From positions 3,459,653-3,492,507 of the forward strand of contig FN649735.1 in the NCBI GenBank assembly GCA_000310025.1: DNA of 32,855 bases, read 5' to 3'. The notes below the pieces were generated by a model. The model worked only from the letters and a program-made list of their open reading frames with translations, did no database searches and was not told the origin of the DNA. A program made the position numbers and the translations under genes. Below, piece after piece: positions 1-10,203 of the stretch. The stretch's first letter is position 1, and each line of letters opens with the position of its first letter. The DNA is from Ectocarpus siliculosus. Its lineage: Eukaryota > Sar > Phaeophyceae > Ectocarpales > Ectocarpaceae.

Positions 1-1700
1 ATTTTCTGTGGACAGAATCAATCTTCGTCGAACGAACGAAATGACGCGGCGGAATAGTACTGGCCGGCCTTGACGCCATTCCGATGTGTGTGTGCGGAGG
101 GCTCGGCGATCGGGATGGGCGGGGGGGGGACGAGGGGGGGGGTGTTCCTCGTGTTGCCGCTGTTCGTAAAAATTAGATTTTTTTTTTCATGCGCGGCGGT
201 GCGGGGGGCGAGCGAAGTATGATCCGCTTGCTGTGGGTTATGTGCCGGTCTCGTCTCGGCGTACAATAACAACGTGGGAACGTGGTGTTTCAGGCCGTTG
301 GTTGCGGTGGTGGCGAATGAACTCATTATTATTCACGCACGTATGATGATGCGCATGCAAGGTTTGTCCTGTCCTTTTCACGTCTTGCGATGAGGGCAGA
401 ATTTTCGTAAATACAACAGCTGGCCGGCCCCTCTGCACTTGCTTCCATGTTACGCGAGTTGGTTGCTTTCCTTCTTGGCTGCTAAGTACTCTTGACGGCT
501 GACAGACAGACGGCCGACAGATAAAAATCGTCTTTCGGTATTCGACTTTGAAATAATTGTCGTTTCTACATGACATGTGCCTCACACGGATTTCAGTGTT
601 TGATGTTCATTCATGGTACAAAAGGTAGGCCAAGTCATGCGTGGCGTGCGTTACGGCCGCCGCATGCCGCATGCGGTGGCCGTTCGCTACGTCACACGCT
701 CAATAAATAATCAACAGAGATATACTTCCAACGGCGCCTGCTGATTGTTCCAAGTGAGGAACACTCGCAGAAAAGGGGGGGAGAATGAATGAATGCGGAG
801 GAGGTAGAACTCACAGTTCTTCACTCAGTCGTGAAGAAAAAGTGCCAAGAAACTCCCCAATGTCTCTTCGAGGACGATTCCCTCTCTTCTCCCTCTCTTC
901 TCACATTGATTGACGTCGACGAAGAGAGATAGACGTCCTGGTTGTGGAAAACAACCCTGTTGCTTCCTTCCAACAAACCCCGGACACACCTCGACAGCTT
1001 TCAGCACCAAACGGAAAAAACGTTGGGGCCAAAGAGCATTGAAGTTGGGGATTAACTCCTGGAACTCGTGATGACGCGTGCGCGGTGAATTAAGGAAACA
1101 CCCGTCCGTGTGCTGTACTAAAGGTCCCTGTTGAGTGCCGATTTCCGGCATTAATACTGTTGTTGTGTCGGTCAGCGTTTTCGAATACCGTGTGCATCAG
1201 AAATTGAGGCCAGTCCTGTGTTTTAGTGCCGGTGCTTTCGGCAGTCAGGCGCACACGGAAATTACCAAAAAAAAAATTGTACTACTTTGAATAGTGCATG
1301 CATGCAATCTTGTCTTCTGGGGGGATATCATCCCAGAACTTTCAACTGCGGAAGCTTAACTGCGGAAGCTACCCAGTCTCTCACTCGCGCACAAAAAGAG
1401 AGGAGATGAAATGAGGATTCGACGCCAGCCGGTCGGTTTAAATTCGTCATTATTCCTCCTCTTCTCTCCCTCTCGAAAAAGCTTTGAAAAGCTTTGGCTT
1501 GCCTCGCAAGAACGAAGAAGTTCGAACGAAGGAAAGGGGTAACAAAAATATGTGAAGATCTTAGTCCACACCGAGCCATCAACATCATCACACTCTTCAA
1601 CGTCTGTCTGTCTGTCTGTCGCAGCCGATTCCCTCTTCTTGACATCATGTCACTCACTCACTCACGTGAATTTACCATTTATATTATTGTATGCGTAAAG
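1..1700. other. left-edge non-coding stretch
   Basis: No exon with a plausible reading frame and paired splice borders is visible on either strand. The first 700 bases are G/T-rich on the plus strand, with G runs near 119-141. This would fit a 3' UTR or intron of a plus-strand gene lying to the left, but that is only inference from composition. A TGTC tetranucleotide run lies near 1602-1620. The minus-strand ORF at 825-1151 has no recognisable motif. Confidence 0.4.
653..683. repeat. GC-rich perfect-but-one hairpin
   Basis: Two 14-nt arms (653-666 and 670-683) pair with one mismatch around a 3-nt centre. The core is built on GCATGC. Flanking GCGTG and CACGC bases could extend the stem further. 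It lies outside any recognised gene and its role is unknown. Confidence 0.6.
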
Positions 1701-3549
1701 CCAGCCCTGATGCATGGGTAGAGTCAGCTCTGACATTTTTCTAAATAAAACAGAAAATCACACGCACGCACGATGGGCCATATGGCCCTCACAGGAAAGA
1801 GAGAGAGAATCATCCGGGGGGGGCAGTACTGCTGCTGCTGCTGTCCCCCGAATCCGCGTGAAAAACCACCACACAAAAAGCATTACAAACAAACACGTCC
1901 GTCCGTCCTCCACCGCGGCACCCGCCCATCGTCATTCCGGGCGCTAGAAAGAAGACCTTCAAACAAAGCAAGACAACAATAATAATTCGAAATACGTAAA
2001 ACAAAAGCCCCAGTATACAAGAATGCGCGCAGTTCAACAACAACACCAAGCAGGCCCGAAACCACGACAACACCATCATAGAGGGTCGTCATTTCGGTAG
2101 AGCATGGTATTGTAGTAGTAGTAGTTGAAAAGCGGGAGGACTGAAAAACGATAAACAAAATAAATGCCCACAATTACAGGACATGCGGAAGAGTGGACCA
2201 AGAAATACCAAGACACGCCGACAAATCATCACAGCGTTTGGACAAACACGCAAGCCGCAACGCCGACCATCCATGATGAGACCCCTACAACCTCCTTCAG
2301 ATAAGAAAGAATTTCCCTCTCGCAAAAAAGAGCGGAAAAACAGAACGAAAGAAGGCGACACCGGCAGGGAACGCAACGATGCAAGTAAAATTCGCGCACG
2401 TACTATAAAATGGCCATCCCTTCCAAGAGGATGGCTCGCATTGGGAGAGCCGGATCATCCTCACCCTCACATCGCACCGTGCCATGCTGCGTGGCCACCG
2501 CGTACGTACTAGCGTAACCGTTGTTCTATGGTACCACACGCCCGACTACGCTGACCACAACGGAGAAAGATGTCGAAAGAGGCCGTACCATCTACAGCTA
2601 GCTGGTCGGTCATCGTGTGCGCGTCTGCAAATGGCAAAAGCTTGATCGAGCAGAGAAAGAACCTGTCTGGCCCTCCCCGGAACGAAATTATAAATACAAG
2701 CAACAAGGAGTCAAACATCTTACCACGCTTCAACTTCCTTTCATTCTGGGAGGGACACACCACAACACTATTATAATTGTTGTTCCCAGAAACAAAACAC
2801 TTTCACTCCATTCACCCCACCCCCAAGTCCCCGCAACCAACGGTGGTACTGCTGTACTCTCAGATCCTCTTTGCGAAATCCACCCCGCCAAAATAAACGT
2901 AGAAACTCCGAGATACTCCAGGCGGTCTGAAATTCGGATTGATTGTGGCTAAACGCGTGAGATATTTGTCATTCTTTGGGAGGCATTTCTCATCGTGAGG
3001 AGGAGTGGACCATCGACTCCAACTCACGATAATGTGGTACTAGAAACCCGCCAAGAACGCCCCTACGCTATGATTCGTTCGTGGATGCTTGGTGCTTCCC
3101 CACGAACAAACAACGCAGAAGCCCCGCCTCCCTCTTCAACCCAAATCCAACGAAGCGCACGCTGCCTGCCCTCTTACCGTCAAGTCGGAATACAGACAAA
3201 AAAATAAAAACCAAAATACGAAAATCATCGAGAAATCAGCCCGACCATATCGGTGAAAATTCGGAGTGGGCACCCAAACAAAGAACCGAAACCAAAGAAA
3301 ATGAGGGCCACGAACCAGTTGGAAAAAGTCCAGCAATGTATGTAGTGCCCAAACAAAATGCAGAAACCCTACCGACCCACCACGAAACTGCCAGTTCACA
3401 CAATTCGTCGTGTGAGTGGGTATCGGTGGAACGCCAACCTGGCATGGGCCCCATGATCCCTCGGCCAGAAACTCTCTGGCGAACGGAAAGTGTAGCCAGC
3501 TAAGAATAACCCTCCCCACACCATCATCATGACCCTGGGTGGAACTCGC
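1701..3549. other. A/C-rich 3' flank of the minus-strand membrane-protein gene
   Basis: No supportable exon was found. The plus strand is rich in A and C, so the minus strand is T/G-rich, as are the introns of the minus-strand genes here. Brown algae are known for long 3' UTRs, so much of this may be 3' UTR of the gene ending at 3550. The plus-strand ORFs at 2183-2512 and 3081-3503 have Lys/Arg/Pro/Thr-rich, low-information translations and look like chance readings. Confidence 0.4.
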
Positions 3550-6500
3550 TCACTCCAACCACCCAGACAACTTCACAATACGACACTGCTGTCGCGAAGC
3601 CTCAGAGGACATCGCGGGCGAATAAGTCCGCTCCGCGATGCACCTTCTTGATCTCCCCCGCACAAAAAAGAACAACAGTCGTAAGACAATTATCACGCTT
3701 TCACCACTCCTTGCACCCCAGGAACCGGAGACGGTTGGCACCGATCCCTTGCAAGAAGATGCCCGTGTTGACACCGAGCCAGATGTAGCTCACGGGGTGC
3801 GGGAATACCGCAATCAGGGACAGCATCTGCGGGTCGCACGGCGGGGCCGGTACAAGGGGGGGGGGGGGGGGGCCAACTTGAAAAGGGTGGGGGGGGGTCT
3901 GGGTCAACTTTTTTTTTGTACAGTAATGGAAAACAGTTTCAAGACAATTCAACTGTCCATCAATCACCATTGCTGCTGCTGCTAGGACAACCTTCTCTTG
4001 TAAATCGCCTGCCATGCACTCGTACTTGATTGGAAATAGAACATACACCAGAACAAAAAGACTGCCTCCTTTTGGCCAGCGCAACACCAGATTCTCTAGC
4101 AACACACCTTGAACAAGGTACCGCGAGGCCGCACCAACATACCCGGCTCGATCCGAGCCACACGCATGATCTAACCTAACCCAACAACATTGTACGCCAC
4201 CGCCAAGACTAACACCGGTCAAATATCCGACCAAACAAAGGCTCCCCCGCCAAAGGTACGCACCCATGCGAGTAGCGCGCCTCTGTAATCGAAGCCGTCG
4301 TCCTCGGAGATGATGAACGAAGTGAAGAGGATGCACCACGCGATGATGACGATGCGGCTGGAGGAGTAGATGCCGTGGAGGTCTTCCTTAGGCGGCTCGA
4401 CCTTAACGCCTCCCGACAGAAGCTGCATGCCGGGAAGAGTCTTTTGATAAAATACAGAACGAAGGACGGGGGAGGAAGCAAGGGGGACCGCAGTTTGCTC
4501 AGACTTTACGATTCGGTCGGATCGACATCTCGGGCAAGTTTGTACGACTGTTGATGGGGTACAACCCGTCACCGCTTTGGGACCACGGACATCCACGATG
4601 CGTACGGTGTTCAATCATCTCGTTTGTTGTTATAAACCTCAATCGGACAATACCCCCTAATTTATCGTTTCCCTCTCAATAACCATCCGCGCTGAACCTC
4701 AACCTATCTCGGGAAAAATATTAAGCACCGCTGGAAAAACGCGGGGTAATTGAAAAATCACGCGTTGCTTCTTCGTGTTGATCTTGGGTGGTACGAAGCG
4801 GAAAACTTACGCCGGGAAGGACGTGACGACAGCACACGCACGAGCGCACAGACACAAGAAACTATACTTTGCGCAAGTACAGAACACTAACTGCACCAGT
4901 TTGAGACAAGGCTGTACCACAGCACTCGAAGGGGGTAGTTGAAAGTCTTTATCATTACAGTGAATGGCAGAAACAGCCGCTGCAAGCTGGGCATATTCTT
5001 ACGCTTTACGCTAGATGTCTATCAGTGACGCATTTTTTTCGATTCTCATTTTACATTAGACCCCCTGCAGTTTTCTACTGGGCCAACGACAAAAAATGTC
5101 GGTATGTTTCACTCACCAGCCACGCCCGTGCGAAGTGCCACGCAACAAGGAGCACGGCGGCGATAAGGCCGAAGACGAAGATGGTCGATCGGAGGGCGGA
5201 GAACTCGAAGTCTTTGCCCTCGTTGTCCTTGTCCCACCGCTCGAGCCCACCGATACGCCCAAGGGCCGAGATGATGATTGGCCTTCGTTGTTGTGAGCAT
5301 CACGAGGTTTCGAGGCGTGGCAGGGTCAAGAACCAGAGTAGTGACAGAGAGGAGCATGAGACAACGAGAGAGTCGCCGCTTGGTGTCAAGGCACACTACG
5401 TCGAGGGAAGACTTTCACGGTTTGTTGTGCTTTTGTGTGTATTCCGTCTCACCTTTTTCGGGTCGCAACAGACACCACAAATGTGTACGGCGACTTCCTT
5501 GGTCTACGGTTTGTTCATGAAGGCCAACAGACCAACCACACACACCAAGCCCAACCGTTGGCTTGTGACAGCCCATTCCCTCCTCGCGTTGACACTGTAC
5601 ACACTTAGCTTCGACTGCTGTGGTATATCCTGGACGGGTATTATAGTATTTCTGGGACGGCACATCCGTGATCTAAAAACTGGACTACTGCAAAAAAAAT
5701 TGTAAGTACGAAGCGTGGCCGGTGGGACTGTAGGTGTTGGTACATACCACGATCCCGTACACCCCGCGTCAATCCTGAACAAACTCTCATATAAAAAAAG
5801 ACTAACCGTGCTCTCGAGATCGACAACACGATTGAAGCGTGCACTTGTATGGTGTGTCTTGACCCCAACCCGAATAGAGGAAAGGATACAGACTGTAGTT
5901 CGAAAGCACCCCACATGAACGAAGAGTGCACGAATATTTACTACTTCTGTTCTTCGACGCTAACCCTAACCCGACAACAGGAGGTTGAAACAAAAAGTAA
6001 AAAATTCGCTGTGCGATAACAATGCCGTTTCGAGATGACTGAACACAGCAACAAAAGGTGCACATATCATGGTGTGCCTGGAGGCACTCACGTGATGAGA
6101 ATGACGCCGAAAATCCAAGGAGCCTTCTTGAGCTCCTCGAAACGGTCGTCCAGCAAGATCTCACACCAGTATGCCTGCATCAGAAGGACCACCACAAAAA
6201 TAAAATGCGAGCAAGGAGGATGGGAAAACAGCAGTGGGTATGATGAGGGTGTAGACGGAGCAGGGTTATGTCTCGAACGGGTAGTCTTTCTGTGAGATTT
6301 ACGTATATTTTTTAACTAAAAAATGTCGACCGCGACCGAGCAGGCAGCGATACGTACAGCAGTATGCTATGTACCCTCAAGGACGACAGAATGCACATAA
6401 TTTGCTGATATGTACGTGACGTGTTGTCTCGGCTTGACACTACTGACGCACGAGATTACCGCCCGGGGCACGAGGAGATGCACGACACATGAGCCGCCTG

Positions 6501-8605
6501 CCAGCGTGGGCATGTTTTCGGATGAGAGCTCCATCTTATAGTACATCCAGTTCTGCTTCGCAACATGCATGGGACAGCCGTTCAACCCTTCCCACATTCT
6601 GGATGAGAGAGAGCGCGACAAAGAAATCCATCCCGCTTTCTTACATAGCTACAGCAGCAGACGGATTCGGAATCACGAATGACCATTCGACGAATGCTTG
6701 AAAGGAAGACCGGATAAAGCGGCATTGCCAAGTGCCAAGCCACCATAGCACAATGGCAGCTTCTAGCTGCTGATTGATGATAATGATGATACCGCTCGCT
6801 GCTGCGCATTTATGGCGAGCACAAAGCGCTCGACGATGGATGAGTCGCAGGACCGGCAACAGGGCGGGAACAACTGCGGTCTGTTTCGCCTATTTTTTTG
6901 TGCCCTTTTCCGATGGACCACGGGTGCTGTCTGCCAAAAGGTTAAGGTTTATTTTGTCATGACGCGGAAGGCCGAGGGTGAATGAACAGCAGCAGTAGCT
7001 ATGTATGGCAACGGGCGAATCGCTGGCCGTTCCCCAAGGTTGCTCCCAAGACAGAATGTCCACGGATGGATATTAGATCATGCATGCTGTCAGGAGGGGA
7101 TGGGATCTCTACTACATACGTAGATGGCCGTCCATCCGTACCTGTGCGAGGGAGAAGGTGAAGAGCACCACCAAATCCGTCAGCACGTCCAATGGCCGCA
7201 TCGCGAGGTCGCAGTGATCGGGCAGGCCCAGGTGGCTGTAGGAGATAGACAAGCAGACGCAGCGGCAGCAGCAGCACTAGGTTTCAGCCGCAAGCATTCG
7301 GGAGATTTTTGGCCGTTGACCATTTTTGTCCCAACAGGAAAAAAAATGCGCGACCAACAAAATCTGCGTCCGGCATCAGCGCTCGCCTCGGCCAAGAAAG
7401 AGGAGAGTATCCTAGGACTAGTTACGGGGCCTACTACCCGGCTGCAGCAGGACCCAGGTGGTGGATGGCACCAAAGCACGCAGCAGGCAGAGCACTCACC
7501 ACCACAATCTTTGCAGAATCCATGCCAAGAAGTACAGAGCAGCCCTGTCGCAAAAGAGGCAAGAGGGTGACAAACGGCGAGAGAGGGACGAGAGAGGGTT
7601 GATGCAAGGAACGCTATCGCACAGAACGTTGCCGCAAGCATGCATAGCCGCAACAGTCGCAACAGCAGCAGCACGGGAGAGCCGCAGCACACGCCATGGT
7701 CCCTTCCTGGGCGACAAACGTCGGAAAAATGAATATGGCGCGAAGCACACGCCGTTCTCACCAGATGAGCGCGCGCTTGTTCTGCCCTTCGTAACCCCCC
7801 ATCGTGCAGTAACTCTTGCTCTCCTTAGGCGCTGGTGACTTCGGCTCTTCCTCAACGGGCTTCGGCGGCGGCGGTAGCTGCCTGGGTGGTGGTGGTGGTG
7901 GTGGTGGTTTTCCTTGCACTTCCGATGGTCGCTTGGGTGACGGTGGAGTAGTGTCCACGGCGGGGCGCTCTCTCTTGGGAGAGATGGCGTCGTCAACATT
8001 TTCTTCATCTGGCCAAGATGAGGCGTGTTTCTTGGGGGAGGGGAGGATTCGAAAGTATCTTGGTTTCGATCTGTGGAGCGCCCCGGAAAAATAAGTTGAG
8101 GATTTACCGTTCGCCTTTTTTCGCGCGGATTCCGATCTCTGCTGCTGGTCGGTACAGCAGCAAGCAATACGCGCGGTGCGTTCAACCTTTGTGGTGTGGA
8201 CAAGGGGTGTAGAGGTGTAGACCTCAACCAATATCTGCTTGTTGGGCTTCAACCTTTTTGCTCCGTTTCTTCTTTCCCCACCTTTGTCAACATTGGTTGG
8301 AGCTTGGATGAACGAGAGGGAGAGGGACAGATGCGAAGTGCGGAGGGTGTGCGGGCATCAACACCGCAACATGATGATGAGGAGACCCTGACCTGGGCAC
8401 CACCATCATCCGCCGGTAGCGTACTTGTATTGGAAGGTGCACGTGGTTTCCCACTCCTCGGGTCCATCCTCTGGTATGTAGTGTGGCACTCTTTCGACGA
8501 TGTTCGTACAGTAGCCCAGGAGCAACACGAAGGAGCAAGATGATACGAGATGATACTGGTCATCATCATCCGGGCGACGACATGAGACAACCAATGTTCT
8601 GGTCT
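3550..8605 (-). CDS. multi-pass membrane protein with proline-rich loop (5' end unresolved)
   Basis: Family not recognised. Exons in coding order are 8605-8425, 8070-7762, 7235-7142, 6174-6092, 5282-5117, 4422-4264, 3826-3705 and 3643-3550 (stop TGA at 3550-3552). The phases of neighbouring exons agree at every junction, and most donors are GTGAG-like. The protein (about 400 aa seen) opens with a hydrophobic stretch (SSCSFVLLLGYC). A probably soluble linker follows, with PPPPPPPPRQLPPPPKP and Glu/Lys/Ser-rich sequence. At least four strong hydrophobic segments come next, including VVLFTFSLAQAYWCEILL, WIFGVILITPIIISALG, IFVFGLIAAVLLVAWHF and RIVIIAWCILFTSFII. A weaker one (YIWLGVNTGIFLQGIG) precedes a short tail. 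No catalytic motif is visible. The first exon has no in-frame ATG, so at least one upstream exon is missing. The last-exon acceptor (AAG before 3643) and the donor at 3704 are the least certain; another acceptor and frame would end the protein at 3602. Confidence 0.65.
3856..3872. repeat. 17-nt G homopolymer
   Basis: Read on the minus strand this is a 17-C run about 30 nt upstream of the 3' splice site at 3827. It occupies the place of the polypyrimidine tract of that intron. A nearby shorter G run and a T run (3890-3918) make the whole stretch low-complexity. Confidence 0.8.
5960..5972. repeat. interstitial telomere-like motif (CCCTAA x2)
   Basis: Two adjacent CCCTAA-type units lie in an intron of the membrane-protein gene. 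The unit matches TTAGGG telomeric repeats. Confidence 0.5.
6265..6310 (+). repeat. dispersed repeat family 2, truncated copy
   Basis: It carries the signature TCTCGAACGGGTAGTCTTT followed by a CTGTGAGATTTACGT-like tail. Longer copies with the same signature lie at 17973-18096, 30827-30930 and 32590-32716, all in the same orientation. Only the right half of the family is present here. Confidence 0.65.
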
Positions 8606-9179
8606 CTGGGAAAAGCTACACCTGTCTCTGTTCATTTCGCCCGCAAAAAGCATGTTTTAGTAATAGCCGAGAGCAATCAGAAGTACAGATCAGGTCACGC
8701 AACCATGCATGCCATGCCTTGCGTTCGTACGTGTCCTGTACTGCTGTACACAGCTCTCTCGAATTTGCGGGGGCGGGGAGTGTTTGATGGATTCAACAAT
8801 AGAGCGGGACGAAATACGGAAACGCGGGGTCATGGGCAATGGCATAATGGCATGAACACAGCAACAGCAGTGGTCAACATGTTCAATTTGCTGCGGCGGC
8901 ACATGTTGTACTGTACTGCTCCTCTTGCACTAAGAGCTATTTTCCTCTTGTGACACGGTGCAGAGTTCCTGGGTACAAGTATTTAGTTGCAGCAGTCTTA
9001 ACGAAAGTGCCTCCGACTAGTAACTTGCGCTCGCCTCATCAACCAAACTACGGCTGTTTTTTTTTTTTGTTGTCTTCACTTCAAATCAGCGCTCACAGCA
9101 CTAGCGCCGTTTACTCTATAACCCGTGGTCACACAGAAGAGCCCCTCTCTACCCTCCCCTCCTGCGGTACTTTGCCTTC

Positions 9180-9262
9180 GATTTTTAATGCGAGAAGAGT
9201 TCAGCACTCTCTTCCCTCTGTGTACACACGAACTAGCGCTATCCACTAGGCCAGGAGCGGAA
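9180..9262 (-). repeat. short dispersed repeat, possible SINE body
   Basis: On the minus strand it begins with an A-box-like TGGCCTAGTGGATAGCGC and ends near CGCATTAAAAATCGAAGGC. A diverged copy lies at 16479-16560. It sits directly downstream of the tRNA-like element at 9296-9367 in the same orientation, so the two may be one tRNA-derived SINE. No second B box was found. Confidence 0.4.
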
Positions 9263-9295
9263 GCGAGAGAAAAACTCACTTAGCAAGAAAAGCTC

Positions 9296-9367
9296 GCTTA
9301 CGCCGGGATTCGAACCCCTGACCTGACCTCTAGAAGGTTTCGAGGATACCAACTAGACCACCGGGGC
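9296..9367 (-). tRNA. tRNA-like element, probably a pseudogene or SINE head
   Basis: The minus strand shows good internal RNA polymerase III promoter boxes: an A box TGGTCTAGTTGGT and a B box GGTTCGAATCC at normal tRNA spacing. The cloverleaf is poor. The acceptor arms (GCCCCGG and CGTAAGC) pair badly, the T stem has mismatches, and the anticodon stem closes only four pairs around an oversized loop. I cannot assign an anticodon. It is more likely a decayed tRNA or tRNA-derived SINE than a working tRNA. Confidence 0.45.
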
Positions 9368-9878
9368 GACCGGCATTTATACATTCTGTCCAATAGCAGT
9401 GGGGGCGGGTGAATCCGCCGCAACCAACCTATAGTCTAGTCCCTCGGTGGCTTTCCGACTTGAAAAACAAAAATCGTGAAGCCTCACCCCGCATTACCAT
9501 TCGCGATATGGGTCTGGTTGTGAGTATGTATTCGTAGGTGGTTTCTCTTGGTGTTTCTTGTCATGATGACTTGATGAGATACTTGTACACGACTTGAGAT
9601 ACTTCTGTTGTCGGGATTCAAATCCATCACCGTCGAACGATCGAGATTTCTTTCCGCATCGTCATCAGACCCAGTGGACAGCCTAAAGGCAGCTCTGTCA
9701 TCTTGTCGATACAAGGAACGTCAATTTTTCTTCGTGCTCGGGCGCATCACCCGGACAAAATCACGAGAAGACAACAAATAAACCAAAATCAGCCGCGTCC
9801 TTCGGGACCGCCTTCTTCGCGCGATAAAATTTTATGGGGAAACAGACGGGGAGGGGGGGGAGACGCAGACCCGATTCA

Positions 9879-9897
9879 CTAACCCTAACCCTAACCC
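9879..9897. repeat. interstitial telomere-like array (CCCTAA x3)
   Basis: Three consecutive CTAACC-type units form the longest telomere-like array in the window. It lies in the intergenic space downstream of the nucleotidase gene. Confidence 0.65.
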
Positions 9898-9982
9898 AAC
9901 TTCCCCGAAACCTGCGAACGAAGGCTACTCTTCAACGACGGGCCAGCACAACGATACTTACATCAATGAAGGGAACAGCAGT

Positions 9983-10036
9983 CTATTCGGAGGCCACCTC
10001 TTCCTCGACACCTCGACACCTGGACACCTCGACATG
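9983..10036 (-). other. echo of the nucleotidase C-terminal codons
   Basis: On the minus strand a short open stretch ends EEEVASE-stop at 9983-9985. The true final exon of the nucleotidase, about 220 bp upstream in coding direction, ends EEVASK-stop. The nucleotide match covers about 25 bases and then gives way to a CTCGACAC tandem repeat (near 10006-10035). It could be a local duplication or an alternative last exon. No good acceptor was found. Confidence 0.35.
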
Positions 10037-10203
10037 ACGGGAAGCAACACCGCTATCGCCGAGCGCTGGCCTCCTGGCCAGACTCCCGAAAGCACCTATT
10101 CACCTCCTCCAGTTGAACCGTCTGAATTCCCGCGGTACCAAATTTCTTCCGTAAATACTCAACCATAGTAAAACCAGCAACCTGAATAATTATTTAGAAG
10201 TAT

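Larger units (their letters stand above)
8606..10203. other. intergenic region between the membrane-protein gene and the nucleotidase 3' end
   Basis: No complete exon could be supported. The missing 5' exon(s) of the membrane-protein gene should lie in its left part. It also holds a tRNA-like element (9296-9367), a related short repeat (9180-9262), a telomere-like array (9879-9897) and a short echo of the nucleotidase C-terminus (9983-10036). Confidence 0.45.

Noticed and set aside
825-1151. 109-aa minus-strand ORF
   Set aside because: No motif, no splice context and no composition typical of the coding exons in this window.
3081-3503. 140-aa plus-strand ORF
   Set aside because: A-rich composition gives a Lys/Thr/Pro/Asn-rich translation. 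It lies in the probable 3' UTR of the opposite-strand gene.
3602-3649. Alternative last-exon frame ending FARDVL-stop for the membrane-protein gene
   Set aside because: Both candidate donors of the previous exon are phase 2, which does not fit this frame. The frame ending at 3550 fits.
6500-6615. Possible exon (MWEGLNGCPMHVAKQNWMYY) on the minus strand in the membrane-protein gene
   Set aside because: It has a fair acceptor but no good donor, and the phase does not fit. The exons at 7142 and 6174 join directly in phase 0 and complete one transmembrane helix.
7496-8227. 243-aa minus-strand ORF
   Set aside because: It overlaps the proline-rich exon of the membrane-protein gene in another frame. 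The 7762-8070 exon in its own frame joins both neighbours in phase.
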